Assembly (NCBI GenBank): GCA_025463785.1
Contig: JAODBD010000002.1
Coordinates: 1 to 64,000 of the forward strand
Direction: 5' to 3'
Origin: Glaciihabitans sp.
GTDB taxonomy: Bacteria > Actinomycetota > Actinomycetes > Actinomycetales > Microbacteriaceae
DNA: 64,000 bases
Under the pieces are notes generated by a model. That model saw only the letters and a program-made list of their open reading frames with translations. It was not told the DNA's origin and did not search any database. Shown piece by piece: positions 8,975 through 19,110 of the stretch (position 1 is the first letter of the stretch; each line of letters starts with the position of its first letter). The translations under genes were made by a program, and so were the position numbers.

Positions 8975-10180
8975 TTAGCTCGCTAGAAGCCGTGCCAGAT
9001 GTGCGCCCACTGCCTCATCTTCGATCAGGAACCCGTCGTGTCCGAATGGCGAGGTAATCTCTACAGCTGCTCCGCCGTCGATGGTTTCGGACAGCATCCG
9101 CGCAATCAGGTGCTGGTGGTTCACCGGAAACAGGCGATCGGTGTCGATGCCAAGAACGAGCGCCTTCGCACTCACGCGACTGAGCGCCGCTGCGACGCCT
9201 CCGCGGTCTCGGCCGATGTCGTGCGAATTCATGGCATTAACGAGGGTGATGTAGCTGTTGGCATCGAAGCGTCGCGTGAATTTATTGCCGTGAAAGTCGA
9301 GGTAGCTCTCGACCGCGTACCGACCGCCATTCCCGAGTGGGCTGATGCCGCTCTGCCAGCTGCGCTCGAATCGGTCGTTGAGTTCGCTGGGCGATCGGTA
9401 GTTGAGCAAGGCCATGCGGCGAGCCAGTGCGAGCCCGCGATAGGGTCCCTCGCCGTCGGCCGCCCCGTAATATTCGCCCCCGGCGAACCGCGGATCGAGT
9501 GAAATCGCGTCGACCTGCACAGAGTTCAGCGCTATCTGGTCCGCGCTGCTGAGTTCGGGGGTTGCGAGGATGCCGACGCGATCAAGGCGATCGGGATGCC
9601 CCACAGCCCACTCGAGCGCCTGCATCCCTCCCATGGATCCGCCGACGATGGCCGCCCATCGGTTGATCCCGATGGCGTCGGAGAATGCGACCTGAGCTGC
9701 GACCTGGTCGCGGATGGTCAGAAACGGGAAGCCGGCGGCCCACTCGCGACCGTTTGGTGCGAGGGAGGCAGGCCCGGTCGTACCCTGGCAGCCGCCGAGC
9801 ATGTTCGGGGCGACGACGAACCATTTGTCGGTGTCGATTGGTTTGCCAACGCCGACAATGCCGCCCCACCACCCCGCGGTCGGATGCCCGGGGCCGGAGT
9901 CGCCGACGAGGTGGCTGTCTCCCGTGAGAGCGTGCAGCACGAGGATGGCGTTCGACTTCGTCGCATTCAGTGTCCCGAAGGTCTCGTATGCGACGCGAAT
10001 CGATGGCAGTTCGCCGCCCCGCTCCAGGGCGAGGCCACCAATGGACTGGAATTGCCGGTTACCGACCGGGTCGCCTTCGCGCCAGGCTCCCGTCGCGGGA
10101 GGCTTGCCGACGATCGCCCTCGCGTTCGCCTCGGTGATGAACGCAGAAGGGACGGTGTCTTCGGGAGTCTGCCAGTCCAT
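8975..10180 (-). CDS. metX: Homoserine O-acetyltransferase
   Basis: Alpha/beta-hydrolase MetX hallmarks: VLHALTGDSH, GGSMGGMQALEWA, PFGHDGFLIE. Confidence 0.93.
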   Translation of the reverse strand: MDWQTPEDTVPSAFITEANARAIVGKPPATGAWREGDPVGNRQFQSIGGLALERGGELPSIRVAYETFGTLNATKSNAILVLHALTGDSHLVGDSGPGHPTAGWWGGIVGVGKPIDTDKWFVVAPNMLGGCQGTTGPASLAPNGREWAAGFPFLTIRDQVAAQVAFSDAIGINRWAAIVGGSMGGMQALEWAVGHPDRLDRVGILATPELSSADQIALNSVQVDAISLDPRFAGGEYYGAADGEGPYRGLALARRMALLNYRSPSELNDRFERSWQSGISPLGNGGRYAVESYLDFHGNKFTRRFDANSYITLVNAMNSHDIGRDRGGVAAALSRVSAKALVLGIDTDRLFPVNHQHLIARMLSETIDGGAAVEITSPFGHDGFLIEDEAVGAHLARLLAS

Positions 10181-10241
10181 GTCAGCCTCAAGTATTGCGA
10201 AGTCGGCAGAATTCCGACGGATTGTTACAGCCGGCGAAAAA

Positions 10242-10283
10242 ACGATGGTCGGTTGGGTCGAATTCGACCCAACCGACCATCGT
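10242..10283 (-). terminator. Rho-independent terminator of metY (perfect 42-bp palindrome + T tract)
   Basis: ACGATGGTCGGTTGGGTCGAATTCGACCCAACCGACCATCGT followed on the minus strand by TTTTTT. Confidence 0.85.
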
Positions 10284-10294
10284 GCTGGTATTGC

Positions 10295-11611
10295 TTACGC
10301 GTTCGAGGCGGCTGCCGCGGTCGCTCGCGCGGCGGCGAGGCCAGCCTCGAGGTCGGCCTTCAGGTCCTCGATGTTCTCGAGTCCAACGGAGAGGCGCACC
10401 AGACCCGGGGTGACGCCCGCGGTCAACTGCTGCTCGGGGCTCAACTGCGAATGCGTGGTCGAGGCCGGGTGGATGATCAGGCTGCGGACATCCCCGATGT
10501 TGGCGAGATGGCTGAACAGCGTCACGCTTTCGACCAGTGCCTTGCCGGCGTCTACGCCGCCCTTGAGTTCGAACGACAGAACAGCGCCGACACCCTTGGG
10601 CGAGTACTTGTTTGCCGCCGCGTACCACGGGCTCGACGGGAGGCCCGAGTAGTTGACCGACGCGATGTCTGGATGGTTCTCCAGCCATTCCGCGATCTCC
10701 TGCGCGTTCTGGACGTGGCGCTCGATGCGAAGGCTGAGCGTCTCGATGCCCTGGATGAGGGCGAACGAGCTGTCGGGGGAGAGCGCCGCACCCGTGTCGC
10801 GGAGGAGCTGGACGCGGGCCTTGATGACGTACGCGATCGCGTCGCCCAGAACCGTGGTGTAGCTCGCACCGTGATAGGACGGGTCGGGCTCGGTGAGACC
10901 CGGGAACTTGTCAACGTGCTTCGACCAGGCGAACTTTCCGCCATCGACGATCAGACCGGCGATAACCGTGCCGTGACCGCCGAGGAACTTCGTGGCCGAG
11001 TGCACGACGATGTCTGCACCGAACTCGAACGGACGGATCAGGTATGGCGTCGCAATCGTGTTGTCGACGATCAGCGGCAGGTCGTTCTCATGCGCAACGC
11101 CTGCGACGAGCTCGATGTCGAGGATGTTGATCTTCGGGTTTCCGATGGTCTCGGCGAAGAAGAGCTTCGTGTTCGGGCGAACTGCGGCAGCCCACTCCTC
11201 AGCGTCGTCCTGGTTCTCGACGAAGGTGACCTCGATACCGAGCTTGGCAAGCGTGTACTTGAAGAGGTTGTACGTGCCGCCGTAGATCGACGATGAGGAG
11301 ACAATGTGGTCACCCGAACCCGCGATGTTGAGCACCGCGTAGGTAACGGCCGAGGAACCGGATGCGACGGCGAGAGCAGCCGTGCCGCCCTCGAGCGCGG
11401 CGATGCGCTGTTCGACCACATCTGTGGTCGGGTTCATGAGGCGCGTGTAGATGTTGCCGAATTCGGCGAGGGCGAACAGGTTCTTCGCGTGCTCTGTGCT
11501 GTTGAAGACGTATGAGGTGGTCTTGTAGATCGGCGTGGCACGAGCATTGGTTACGGGGTCGGGCGCCGATCCCGAGTGGATCTGCTTGGTCTCAAACTGC
11601 CAGTCGGCCAT
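10295..11611 (-). CDS. metY: O-acetylhomoserine sulfhydrylase (PLP-dependent)
   Basis: [35 protein letters not shown] (PLP lysine), [18 protein letters not shown]. Confidence 0.93.
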   Translation of the reverse strand: MADWQFETKQIHSGSAPDPVTNARATPIYKTTSYVFNSTEHAKNLFALAEFGNIYTRLMNPTTDVVEQRIAALEGGTAALAVASGSSAVTYAVLNIAGSGDHIVSSSSIYGGTYNLFKYTLAKLGIEVTFVENQDDAEEWAAAVRPNTKLFFAETIGNPKINILDIELVAGVAHENDLPLIVDNTIATPYLIRPFEFGADIVVHSATKFLGGHGTVIAGLIVDGGKFAWSKHVDKFPGLTEPDPSYHGASYTTVLGDAIAYVIKARVQLLRDTGAALSPDSSFALIQGIETLSLRIERHVQNAQEIAEWLENHPDIASVNYSGLPSSPWYAAANKYSPKGVGAVLSFELKGGVDAGKALVESVTLFSHLANIGDVRSLIIHPASTTHSQLSPEQQLTAGVTPGLVRLSVGLENIEDLKADLEAGLAAARATAAAASNA

Positions 11612-11784
11612 GGTGTGCTCCTTGAAGATGTGCTCGAGAGTTCGGGCGGAAATTCTGTGGTGGGCGGACGGCTGCCCACTCGCTGTCGAGCCTAGGCAGC
11701 GATCCCGGTGCGATCAATCGATGCCGAAATACGACGTAATGAACCGCAACCGCCTGCCCGTTTCGCGGGCGCTAGGTTAGAAGG

Positions 11785-12561
11785 ATGACGACCAAACGCG
11801 TAGTAGTGACCGGTGCGAGTTCGGGAATCGGGGCCGCGACCGTGCGCCTCTTCCGCGCGCACGGATGGCAGGTCGTCGGTGTTGCCCGGCGCGAGGATCG
11901 GCTGCGCGAGCTGGCGGACGAGACAGGCGCTGCTGTGTTCGTCGCCGACCTGACGAAGCAGGATGACGTGACCGCCTTGCGGGACTATCTCGCGGCATCC
12001 GGTGCCATTCACTCCCTCGTCAACAACGCTGGCGGCGCTTTCGGTCTCGCCTCGGTCGAAGACGGCGATGTCGACGACTGGCGGCGCATGTTCGAGATCA
12101 ATGTCATTGGCACGAAGATGGTCACGAGTTCGCTGCTGCCCCTCCTGCGGCAGGGGGCGCGGGATGTCGGTTCGGCCGACATCCTCACCGTCACTTCAAT
12201 CGCCGGTCACGTCGCCTACGAGGGTGGTGGAGGTTACAACGCGGCGAAGTTTGCGGAGCATTCCATGGTCGCCGTGCTGCGCCTTGAGCTCGCCGGCGAA
12301 CCCATTCGGGTGCTCGAGGTTGCGCCGGGAATGGTGAAGACCGACGAGTTTGCCCTCGTGCGATTCGGCGGCGACCAGGAACGCGCCGACGCGGTCTACA
12401 AGGGTGTGGAGAATCCGTTGAGCGCTGAGGATATTGCCGAGACGATCGTGCACGCCATCGAACTGCCCGCGCACGTGAATCTTGATCTCGTCACGATCAA
12501 GCCGGTGGCCCAGGCCGCTCCGCACAAGGTCATTCGGGGTGAACTGAAGCCGAAGGAGTAG
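11785..12561 (+). CDS. Short-chain dehydrogenase/reductase
   Basis: VTGASSGIGAATVRLF, LVNNAGGAFG, YNAAK. Confidence 0.9.
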   Translation: MTTKRVVVTGASSGIGAATVRLFRAHGWQVVGVARREDRLRELADETGAAVFVADLTKQDDVTALRDYLAASGAIHSLVNNAGGAFGLASVEDGDVDDWRRMFEINVIGTKMVTSSLLPLLRQGARDVGSADILTVTSIAGHVAYEGGGGYNAAKFAEHSMVAVLRLELAGEPIRVLEVAPGMVKTDEFALVRFGGDQERADAVYKGVENPLSAEDIAETIVHAIELPAHVNLDLVTIKPVAQAAPHKVIRGELKPKE

Positions 12562-12600
12562 CGCGAGCGGGCCTACTCCAGCGGGCCTAAGCGAGCGGGC

Positions 12601-14061
12601 CTACTCGACCGGCGCCAGTTCTTTGGCGACGACGGCATCCGAAAAGGCGACCTTGGGAACCAGGAACAGCAGCAGCGCCGCGGCGAGCGCGCCGATGCCG
12701 CAGATCGTGAACACGAGCAGGTAGCCAGCCAGGCTGGACACGCTGTGGCCGAGAAACTGGATCTGCGTGATCGTGAGCACGATGGCAAAGACCGCGGAGG
12801 CGAATGATCCGCCAATCGTCTTGGTGGTGTTGGTCAGAGCGGTTGCAACGCCCGTCTGACCGGGTGGGGCGGCGGCTGCCGCGGCGGAGGGCAGCGCTCC
12901 GACGAGGGCACCCGACCCGAGACCGGCGACGACCATGTTGATGATCGTCTCTGTGAGGTTGGCGTGGAATGGCAGGAACGCCAGATACCCCGCCGCAACG
13001 AGGAACGTGGCGATGATGAGGGCCACCCGGGGAGACGTTCGCCGCGAAAGCGTCGGAAGTAGCACAGCGCCGATGATGAGCGACACCAGATAAACACCGA
13101 TTACGTACGAGCGATGCGTCGAATCGAGTCCAAGACCGACGCCGGACGCCGGATTGGCGCCAGCGAAGTTCGAGAGTGGAACCTGTGCGCCCAGGAGGCT
13201 AATGCCAACCAGCCCGGTCGTGACCTGCACTGGCCACATGCTGGGCTGGCGGAAGACGCGGATGTCGATCGCCGGGTCCTTCTGGCGCAACTCGTATCGA
13301 GTCCACGGGATGAACACCAGAACGCCTGCGAGCATGACGAGGTACGCCCACCAGGTGCCGAGCCCGTTTGCGCGCAGGAATACCAGGCCGCCGGTCACGA
13401 GCAGCAGACCGAGGGTGAAGACGGCGAATCCGGTGGCATCAAGGGTTCTGCCGGGCAGCGGCGTCGATTCGGGCACCCCGAAGTAGATCGCGAAGAAGAC
13501 GAGTGTCACGGCTATCGCGGGAACGATGAGGGTCACCGAAACGTTGTTGCCGAAAGCGCTAAGAAGTCGTCCGCCGAGAAGCGCGCCGATGATGGCGCCG
13601 AGTTCGAGCGCGACGACCAGGAATCCCGCCGATCGGCGAGTCTGGGTTGCCGCAGTTCCGGTGCGGCGACCGCGGTCAAATATCAGCGCGATTTCCAGCG
13701 GAAGCCAGACGACATAGAAGCCCTGGAGCGCAAATGCGATGAGGAAGGTTGGGAAGCTGCCGGCGAACGCCATCCACCAGGTCGCAGCGGCGGTCAGGAC
13801 CGTCGAGATCAGCAGGATCTTCTTGTGGCCGATCATGTCGCCGAACTTGGCGAGCGGCGGCACGACGATGGCAGAAAGCAGAAGCTGTGCCGCCTCGAAC
13901 CAGTTGTAGTCGGCCGAATGGATACCGAGATGCTTCACGAGATCGGGCACGAGCGGCACGTAGTAGCCCTGCAGCATCCCGCTCACCAGTTCGACCAAAA
14001 ACAGGAACCCGACCAGCTGGAAGGTGACCGCGCCGGTGCGGCCTCGGGTGAGCTTTGCCAT
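12601..14061 (-). CDS. MFS transporter (DHA2-like)
   Basis: 14-TM-like hydrophobicity, ISLLGAQVPLSNF, LGSGALVGALPSAAAAAAPPGQTGVATALTNTTKTIGGSF. Confidence 0.85.
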   Translation of the reverse strand: MAKLTRGRTGAVTFQLVGFLFLVELVSGMLQGYYVPLVPDLVKHLGIHSADYNWFEAAQLLLSAIVVPPLAKFGDMIGHKKILLISTVLTAAATWWMAFAGSFPTFLIAFALQGFYVVWLPLEIALIFDRGRRTGTAATQTRRSAGFLVVALELGAIIGALLGGRLLSAFGNNVSVTLIVPAIAVTLVFFAIYFGVPESTPLPGRTLDATGFAVFTLGLLLVTGGLVFLRANGLGTWWAYLVMLAGVLVFIPWTRYELRQKDPAIDIRVFRQPSMWPVQVTTGLVGISLLGAQVPLSNFAGANPASGVGLGLDSTHRSYVIGVYLVSLIIGAVLLPTLSRRTSPRVALIIATFLVAAGYLAFLPFHANLTETIINMVVAGLGSGALVGALPSAAAAAAPPGQTGVATALTNTTKTIGGSFASAVFAIVLTITQIQFLGHSVSSLAGYLLVFTICGIGALAAALLLFLVPKVAFSDAVVAKELAPVE

Positions 14062-14124
14062 GATCGGATGCTAGTGCAGCCGGGCGGCAACACGCGCGTA
14101 ACGTGAGGCCGGTAGCGTGTGAGG

Positions 14125-14631
14125 ATGGCCGTAGATTCTGATGAGCGCGAGGTTCTTGGCTGGCTCGAGTTCGGCGAGGCAGCACGTCATCTCGCGACCG
14201 ACGTCCTGGAGAGCGGATTCGCTCCGGACGTCGTCGTTGCAATCGCCCGCGGAGGGCTTCTGCTCGCCGGCGCGATCGCGTACGCGCTCGATGTGAAGAG
14301 CTGCGGCAGCCTCAACGTCGAGTTCTATACCGGCCCGCACTCACGACTTCCCAAGCCCGTCCTCCTGCCACCTCTGCTCGATGAACCGTCCCTCCACGGC
14401 AAGCGGGTACTCCTTGTGGACGACGTGTCAGACTCCGGTCGAACCCTCGCGCTCGTCGTCGATCTGCTCGCTGTTGCCGGCGCAGATGTTCGCACGGTGG
14501 TTCTCTACACGAAGCCGGGCACGGTACACGTTCCGACCTACAGCTGGCGCACCACCGACCGATGGATCGCCTTTCCCTGGTCGGCGCTTCCCCCGGTAAC
14601 GGTAGAGCCGCTGACGTTGGATCTGGTCTGA
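14125..14631 (+). CDS. Phosphoribosyltransferase-family protein
   Basis: VVVAIARGGLLLAGAIAYAL and PRPP motif VLLVDDVSDSGRTL. Confidence 0.85.
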   Translation: MAVDSDEREVLGWLEFGEAARHLATDVLESGFAPDVVVAIARGGLLLAGAIAYALDVKSCGSLNVEFYTGPHSRLPKPVLLPPLLDEPSLHGKRVLLVDDVSDSGRTLALVVDLLAVAGADVRTVVLYTKPGTVHVPTYSWRTTDRWIAFPWSALPPVTVEPLTLDLV

Positions 14632-14678
14632 TGCCAGGGATGGCATGATGCTGGCGTCCGAATGAGGCTGGACCCCAG

Positions 14679-15359
14679 GTGACAGCGAAGCCGCTCTCCG
14701 AACTGCTCGACCGTGGCTGGGCCGCGGCCCTCGCCCCCGCCGCCGGCGAGATCGCGCGCCTCGGCAACCACCTGCGGGCCGAGACGGCCGCGGGGCGCGG
14801 GTATTTGCCGACCGGCCAGAACGTACTGCGCGTATTCACGTATCCGTTTGACGAGGTTCGCGTTCTGATTGTCGGGCAGGATCCGTATCCGACCCCCGGG
14901 CATCCAATCGGCCTGTCATTTGCCGTCGACCCGGGCGTTCGACCGGTGCCTCGAAGCCTCCAAAACATCTACAGGGAGCTGCACGCCGACCTGGGAATCG
15001 CGACTCCCGCAAACGGTGATCTGACGCCGTGGGCGAGTCACGGCATCATGCTGCTCAACAGGGTCCTGACCGTGCGGCCAGGGGTTGCCGGATCACACAG
15101 GGGCATCGGCTGGGAAGCGGTCACCGAGCTGGCAATTCGCGCTCTCGTTGCTCGCGACAAGCCGCTGGTCGCGATTCTGTGGGGCCGGGATGCCGGAACC
15201 CTGCGGCCGCTCCTCGGCAGCACGCCCATCGTTGCGTCTGCGCATCCGAGCCCGCTGTCCGCCAGCGGCGGCTTCTTCGGTTCGAAGCCCTTCAGCCGGG
15301 CAAACGAGCTACTCGTCGGACTCGGGGCTGACCCCGTCGACTGGTCGCTTCCGGCGTAG
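14679..15359 (+). CDS. ung: Uracil-DNA glycosylase (GTG start)
   Basis: [45 protein letters not shown]. Confidence 0.95.
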   Translation: MTAKPLSELLDRGWAAALAPAAGEIARLGNHLRAETAAGRGYLPTGQNVLRVFTYPFDEVRVLIVGQDPYPTPGHPIGLSFAVDPGVRPVPRSLQNIYRELHADLGIATPANGDLTPWASHGIMLLNRVLTVRPGVAGSHRGIGWEAVTELAIRALVARDKPLVAILWGRDAGTLRPLLGSTPIVASAHPSPLSASGGFFGSKPFSRANELLVGLGADPVDWSLPA

Positions 15360-15381
15360 GCTCACTGTTCGATAAAACCCA

Positions 15382-16008
15382 TTGTTCGACGGACTGCGTT
15401 GGACCAGATACGAAGCGAAAGGCACTCGAGTGCTCGAAGAGGAATACCAGGAGCGGCGGCAACTGCCACAGCACCTTCGCCCTGCCCCCGAGCCCGAACC
15501 CGAGTTCGAGTTCGCGATTCGGGATGCCGTTTCCGCCGACCTTCCGCACATCCGGGAGATCTACAACCACTACGTCATGAACTCGACGGTGACCTTCGAC
15601 GAGAAGCCCATGACCCTGGCCGAACTGCGTCGCAAGTTCGCCCACGTTCGCAAGCTCGGGATGCCATACCTCGTCGCGGAGAGCCCGCGCGGACAACTTC
15701 TCGGCTACGCGTACGTGTACCCGTGGAAGGAAAAGGCCGCCTACCGCTACACGGTCGAGAACTCGATCTACCTGGGGCCAGCATCCACCGGCAAAGGGCT
15801 TGGCAAAGCGCTGCTGGAGCGGTTGATCGTCGAGTCGAAGGCGGCCGGCATCAAGGAGATCATCGCGGTCATTGCAGACAAGGGGGCCGAAGCATCCATC
15901 CGGTTGCACAAAAACTTCGGCTTCAAGGAGATCGGTCACATGGGCAAGGTCGGTTTCAAGTTCGAGCGCTGGCTCGGCACCGTTCTCATGCAGAAGTCGT
16001 TGAAATAG
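15382..16008 (+). CDS. GNAT N-acetyltransferase
   Basis: IREIYNHYVMNSTVTFDEKP, STGKGLGKALLERLI, SIRLHKNFGFKEIGHMGKVG (phosphinothricin acetyltransferase-like). Confidence 0.85.
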   Translation: MFDGLRWTRYEAKGTRVLEEEYQERRQLPQHLRPAPEPEPEFEFAIRDAVSADLPHIREIYNHYVMNSTVTFDEKPMTLAELRRKFAHVRKLGMPYLVAESPRGQLLGYAYVYPWKEKAAYRYTVENSIYLGPASTGKGLGKALLERLIVESKAAGIKEIIAVIADKGAEASIRLHKNFGFKEIGHMGKVGFKFERWLGTVLMQKSLK

Positions 16009-16026
16009 CGAGCTCGGGTCGGTGGA

Positions 16027-16359
16027 TCAGTGCCCGCCGCCCAGTTCGAGCAGCGCGACACCGCCGGCGACCAGCGCCATACCGACGAGTTGTTGCCAGG
16101 TCAGCGACTCGTGAAAGACGACCCAACTGATGATGGCCACGGCGACCACCCCGACTCCTGCCCAGATAGCGTACGCGATACCGAGCGGAACCCCGCCGCG
16201 GAGTGTCAGCGACAGAGCGACGAAGGATGCGACGTAGCCGACACCGACAATGAGGTATGCCCACCACACACCCTTCGGTCCACTTGCGAATTTCAGGAAA
16301 CTGGTCGCGATGACTTCGGTTACAATCGCAATCCCAAGGTAGATGTAGCCCACGAACAC
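16027..16359 (-). CDS. Small multidrug resistance (SMR/EmrE-like) transporter
   Basis: 110 aa, 4 TM; IAIVTEVIATSFLKFASG, GIAYAIWAGVGVV. Confidence 0.9.
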   Translation of the reverse strand: MFVGYIYLGIAIVTEVIATSFLKFASGPKGVWWAYLIVGVGYVASFVALSLTLRGGVPLGIAYAIWAGVGVVAVAIISWVVFHESLTWQQLVGMALVAGGVALLELGGGH

Positions 16360-16371
16360 TAAGGTTGACGG

Positions 16372-16737
16372 ATGCCAGATGCACCGCGCGACCGCCCCGC
16401 CGCAGCAACCGTATTGCGCGAATTCTCCGGGTTCGTTTCGAGTGACGACGATGACGTCTTCGAGTCGCTCGCCAAGCGCTTCACGCCGAATCAGGGCACT
16501 GCATCACGCCCGCTGGTGGACTCAGTCGAACGCCTTATCGTCGTGCAGGGAAACTGGTGGTACCGCGGCGAATGGCGGGTCAGCCGCGACCCTGCGGGCA
16601 GCCTGGTCGAATACACCATCCTGAACATCGCGGAGCTCGCGCACTGGGCAGGACGCCTGACTGCGCGCCGAGTCCTGAAGGACGCACCGCGCGGTTTCGA
16701 CGAACTGGTCGAGTCGATTCGTACCGAGCTCGAGTAG
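16372..16737 (+). CDS. Hypothetical protein
   Basis: 121-aa ORF in an otherwise unexplained interval, divergent from the SMR gene. Confidence 0.55.
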   Translation: MPDAPRDRPAAATVLREFSGFVSSDDDDVFESLAKRFTPNQGTASRPLVDSVERLIVVQGNWWYRGEWRVSRDPAGSLVEYTILNIAELAHWAGRLTARRVLKDAPRGFDELVESIRTELE

Positions 16738-16804
16738 CGGCACTGAGCCTGCGAACCAGCTGCATTTCCGTCAACCTTCGGTCCTCGGGTTGCCTCCTCG
16801 CCCC

Positions 16805-16867
16805 GTGAGTTGCCCAGTTTGGCCGGGTTTGGCGCGAGGAACCCGGCCAAAGTGGGCAACTCGCGAG
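16805..16867. repeat. 63-bp intergenic palindromic (REP-like) element, copy 1
   Basis: GTGAGTTGCCCAGTTTGGCCGGGTTTGGCGCGAGGAACCCGGCCAAAGTGGGCAACTCGCGAG; inverted arms; ungapped match to 22631-22693. Confidence 0.85.
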
Positions 16868-16917
16868 GCGCAACTCGCGAGGCGCGAGGGGCGAGGCGCG
16901 AGGGGCGAGGCGCGAGG
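16857..16917. repeat. 14-bp-period tandem repeat seeded from the right end of the palindromic element
   Basis: (CAACTCGCGAGGCG)x2 then (CGAGGGGCGAGGCG)x2 plus a partial unit. Confidence 0.85.
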
Positions 16918-16954
16918 CATGGGAAGGCGTGCGGGCGGGAAGTAGGCTCGGGAC

Positions 16955-18370
16955 GTGTTCGAACTCCACCACCTCTCTGCGCAGGATCAGTGGGACTGGC
17001 TGCACCGAGGCGAGATCAGCCCGGTCGAACTGGTGACGCACTACCTCGAGCGAATTGAGCGCCTGAACCCCGAACTTGGCGCATTCACAACGGTGACGGC
17101 CGAGGCGGCTCTCGATCGCGCAGCACACCTCACCGATCGTGTTGCGCCGACGGCAGCGCTCTGGGGCCTCCCAATCGGTGACAAGGATCTCAACCGTCGA
17201 GCAGGAGTTCGCACGACCTTCGGATCGCGCCTGTTCGAGCACTTCGTGCCCGATGAGTCCGACGAGATCGTGGACGTTCTCGATGCTGCGGGCAGCATCA
17301 GCCTCGGCAAAACGAACGCACCGGAATTCGGGATGCCCAGCTACACCGAATCGCTCGTCGCACCACCGGCACGGAACCCCTGGAACCTCGGCCTCGGAGC
17401 CGGAGGCAGCAGCGGGGGAGCAGCGGTCGCGGTCTCCGCTGGCCTCCTGCCGTTCGCGCCGGGATCGGATGGAGGCGGCAGCATCCGCATTCCCGCCGCG
17501 GCGACTGGCCTCGTCGGGCTCAAACCCGGCCGCGGAGTCGTCCCGTCGGGCAGCGGGCTCACGAGCCTTGCCGGACTTGTCACCATCGGACCAATCGCAC
17601 GTAGTGTCGCCGACGCCGCCATGATGCTCGATGCCATGATCGCCGGGTCGGAGTATCCGTATTCCGTGCGTTCGCCGCGGCCCGACGATGGGCCGCTTCT
17701 CGGCGCCGCGACCCGTGGCGAGGGGCGCTACCAGCTCGCCGTGATGACGACCTCGCCCTGGGATGCCGCCTACGACATCCGAATCTCGCCCGAGGCGCGC
17801 GCTGCGCTCGCCTTCGGCCTTGCCGAGCTTTCGGCTCTCGGTCACGGCATCGAAGAGATCGCGCTCGAGCCAGACGACAGCTACGGCCCGAACTTCCGTA
17901 CGATCTGGCAGGCAGGGGCGGCGGGGCTCCCGGCAGAAGGCAACCAACTCGACCTGCTCGAACCTCTGACGCGCTGGCTCGTCGAGCGGGGGCGAGAGCT
18001 GTCCGCTCGTGAACTCGCTGCGTCGCTCACGGCGCTGACCGCATATGAGCGGTCGATCATCCGCCAATTCCGTGCATTCGACGCGGTTGTGACGCCCGCG
18101 CTCGCCATGACGCCGAGGCCCGTCGGCTGGTATTCCCGCGATGATGCCGAGCTGAATTTCGCGCAACAGGTGCAGTACACGCCGTTCACGTCGTTCGCGA
18201 ACGTGACGGGGTTGCCGGCCATCACACTTCCGGTGGCCAACACTGATGAGGGCATCCCGATGGGAATTCAGCTGGTTGGTCGCCCCGGCGGCGAGGCGAC
18301 GCTACTCGCGATCGGGGCACAGCTTGAGCGACGTATTGGCTGGCAGCGCAGGCATCCGCCCGGCTGGTGA
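16955..18370 (+). CDS. Amidase-signature family protein
   Basis: GLPIGDKDLNRRAGVRTTFGS, NPWNLGLGAGGSSGGAAVAVSAGLLPFAPGSDGGGSIRIPAA. Confidence 0.9.
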   Translation: MFELHHLSAQDQWDWLHRGEISPVELVTHYLERIERLNPELGAFTTVTAEAALDRAAHLTDRVAPTAALWGLPIGDKDLNRRAGVRTTFGSRLFEHFVPDESDEIVDVLDAAGSISLGKTNAPEFGMPSYTESLVAPPARNPWNLGLGAGGSSGGAAVAVSAGLLPFAPGSDGGGSIRIPAAATGLVGLKPGRGVVPSGSGLTSLAGLVTIGPIARSVADAAMMLDAMIAGSEYPYSVRSPRPDDGPLLGAATRGEGRYQLAVMTTSPWDAAYDIRISPEARAALAFGLAELSALGHGIEEIALEPDDSYGPNFRTIWQAGAAGLPAEGNQLDLLEPLTRWLVERGRELSARELAASLTALTAYERSIIRQFRAFDAVVTPALAMTPRPVGWYSRDDAELNFAQQVQYTPFTSFANVTGLPAITLPVANTDEGIPMGIQLVGRPGGEATLLAIGAQLERRIGWQRRHPPGW

Positions 18371-18441
18371 AGCAGCCGACGCAGAAACTAGTCGACCCGG
18401 GAACCGGCCGTCCCAGGCACCCGCCGGCCCAGGAACCGGCG

Positions 18442-19044
18442 CTACTGCTCTGGGGTCGCGAAGACGTTTTCGACGATGAGGTCGAGCAGCGAGGTCGTGG
18501 AGGCGTAGAACCAGTAGCCGTCGATGAACAGGTACGTGTCGGGGAAGTCGGTTGTGTCGGTGTTGGCGAACACCATCCCATGGTCTTTCGCCGTGCCGAC
18601 GTACCCGTTTCTCGTGAGCCCCGCCTGCTCGGTGGTGGCCTGTTGGGCCGTGATCGCCGAGAATCCGTAGTCGACACTGTTCTGCGTCTCCGGGTAGGCC
18701 CACTGGCAGAGGATGCCGCCCCAGTCATCGAACTGGGAGAGGTCGGGTGAGAAGTTGTGCACGCGTTGCACGTAGTCCTTCTGCAGCGTGAACCCAGCCG
18801 ATTGCTTGCTCTGGAACACGGCGAGCGTTGGCGGCGGAAGAATGCTCTGGCAGGTGTAGGTCTTCACGACGAACGTCGGAGTCGGCGCCGGTGTGGGCGT
18901 CGCGGGAGGCTGGCTGGCCGAGGGGGCTGGCGTGCTGGTCGGTGGGCCGCCCGTGCCTGGCTGCGCGCATCCGACAAGAAGTACTGCCATAAGCAGGGCG
19001 AGTGCTCCAGCCAGTGCACGCGCGGCGCTCAGTCGGCGAGACAT
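18442..19044 (-). CDS. Putative lipoprotein
   Basis: Signal peptide with lipobox LLVGC and P/T-rich linker. Confidence 0.7.
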   Translation of the reverse strand: MSRRLSAARALAGALALLMAVLLVGCAQPGTGGPPTSTPAPSASQPPATPTPAPTPTFVVKTYTCQSILPPPTLAVFQSKQSAGFTLQKDYVQRVHNFSPDLSQFDDWGGILCQWAYPETQNSVDYGFSAITAQQATTEQAGLTRNGYVGTAKDHGMVFANTDTTDFPDTYLFIDGYWFYASTTSLLDLIVENVFATPEQ

Positions 19045-19110
19045 CGTGACCCCTCATGGTTCGCGGGCGGACGAGTGCCTCGGTCTGGCATCCCGTGCGG
19101 TAAGGATAGA

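Noticed and set aside
9596-11296. 566-aa plus-strand ORF opposite metX/metY
   Set aside because: Antisense shadow of strongly identified metX and metY; charged, repetitive composition and no recognisable motif.
11612-11784. Possible SAM riboswitch upstream of metY
   Set aside because: Some hairpins (GTGGGC...GCCCAC) exist, but I could not match the SAM-I, SAM-II or SAM-IV core sequences; an Rfam covariance search would be decisive.
16580-18166. 528-aa minus-strand ORF opposite the amidase
   Set aside because: Shadow ORF; the plus strand encodes a clear amidase-signature protein.
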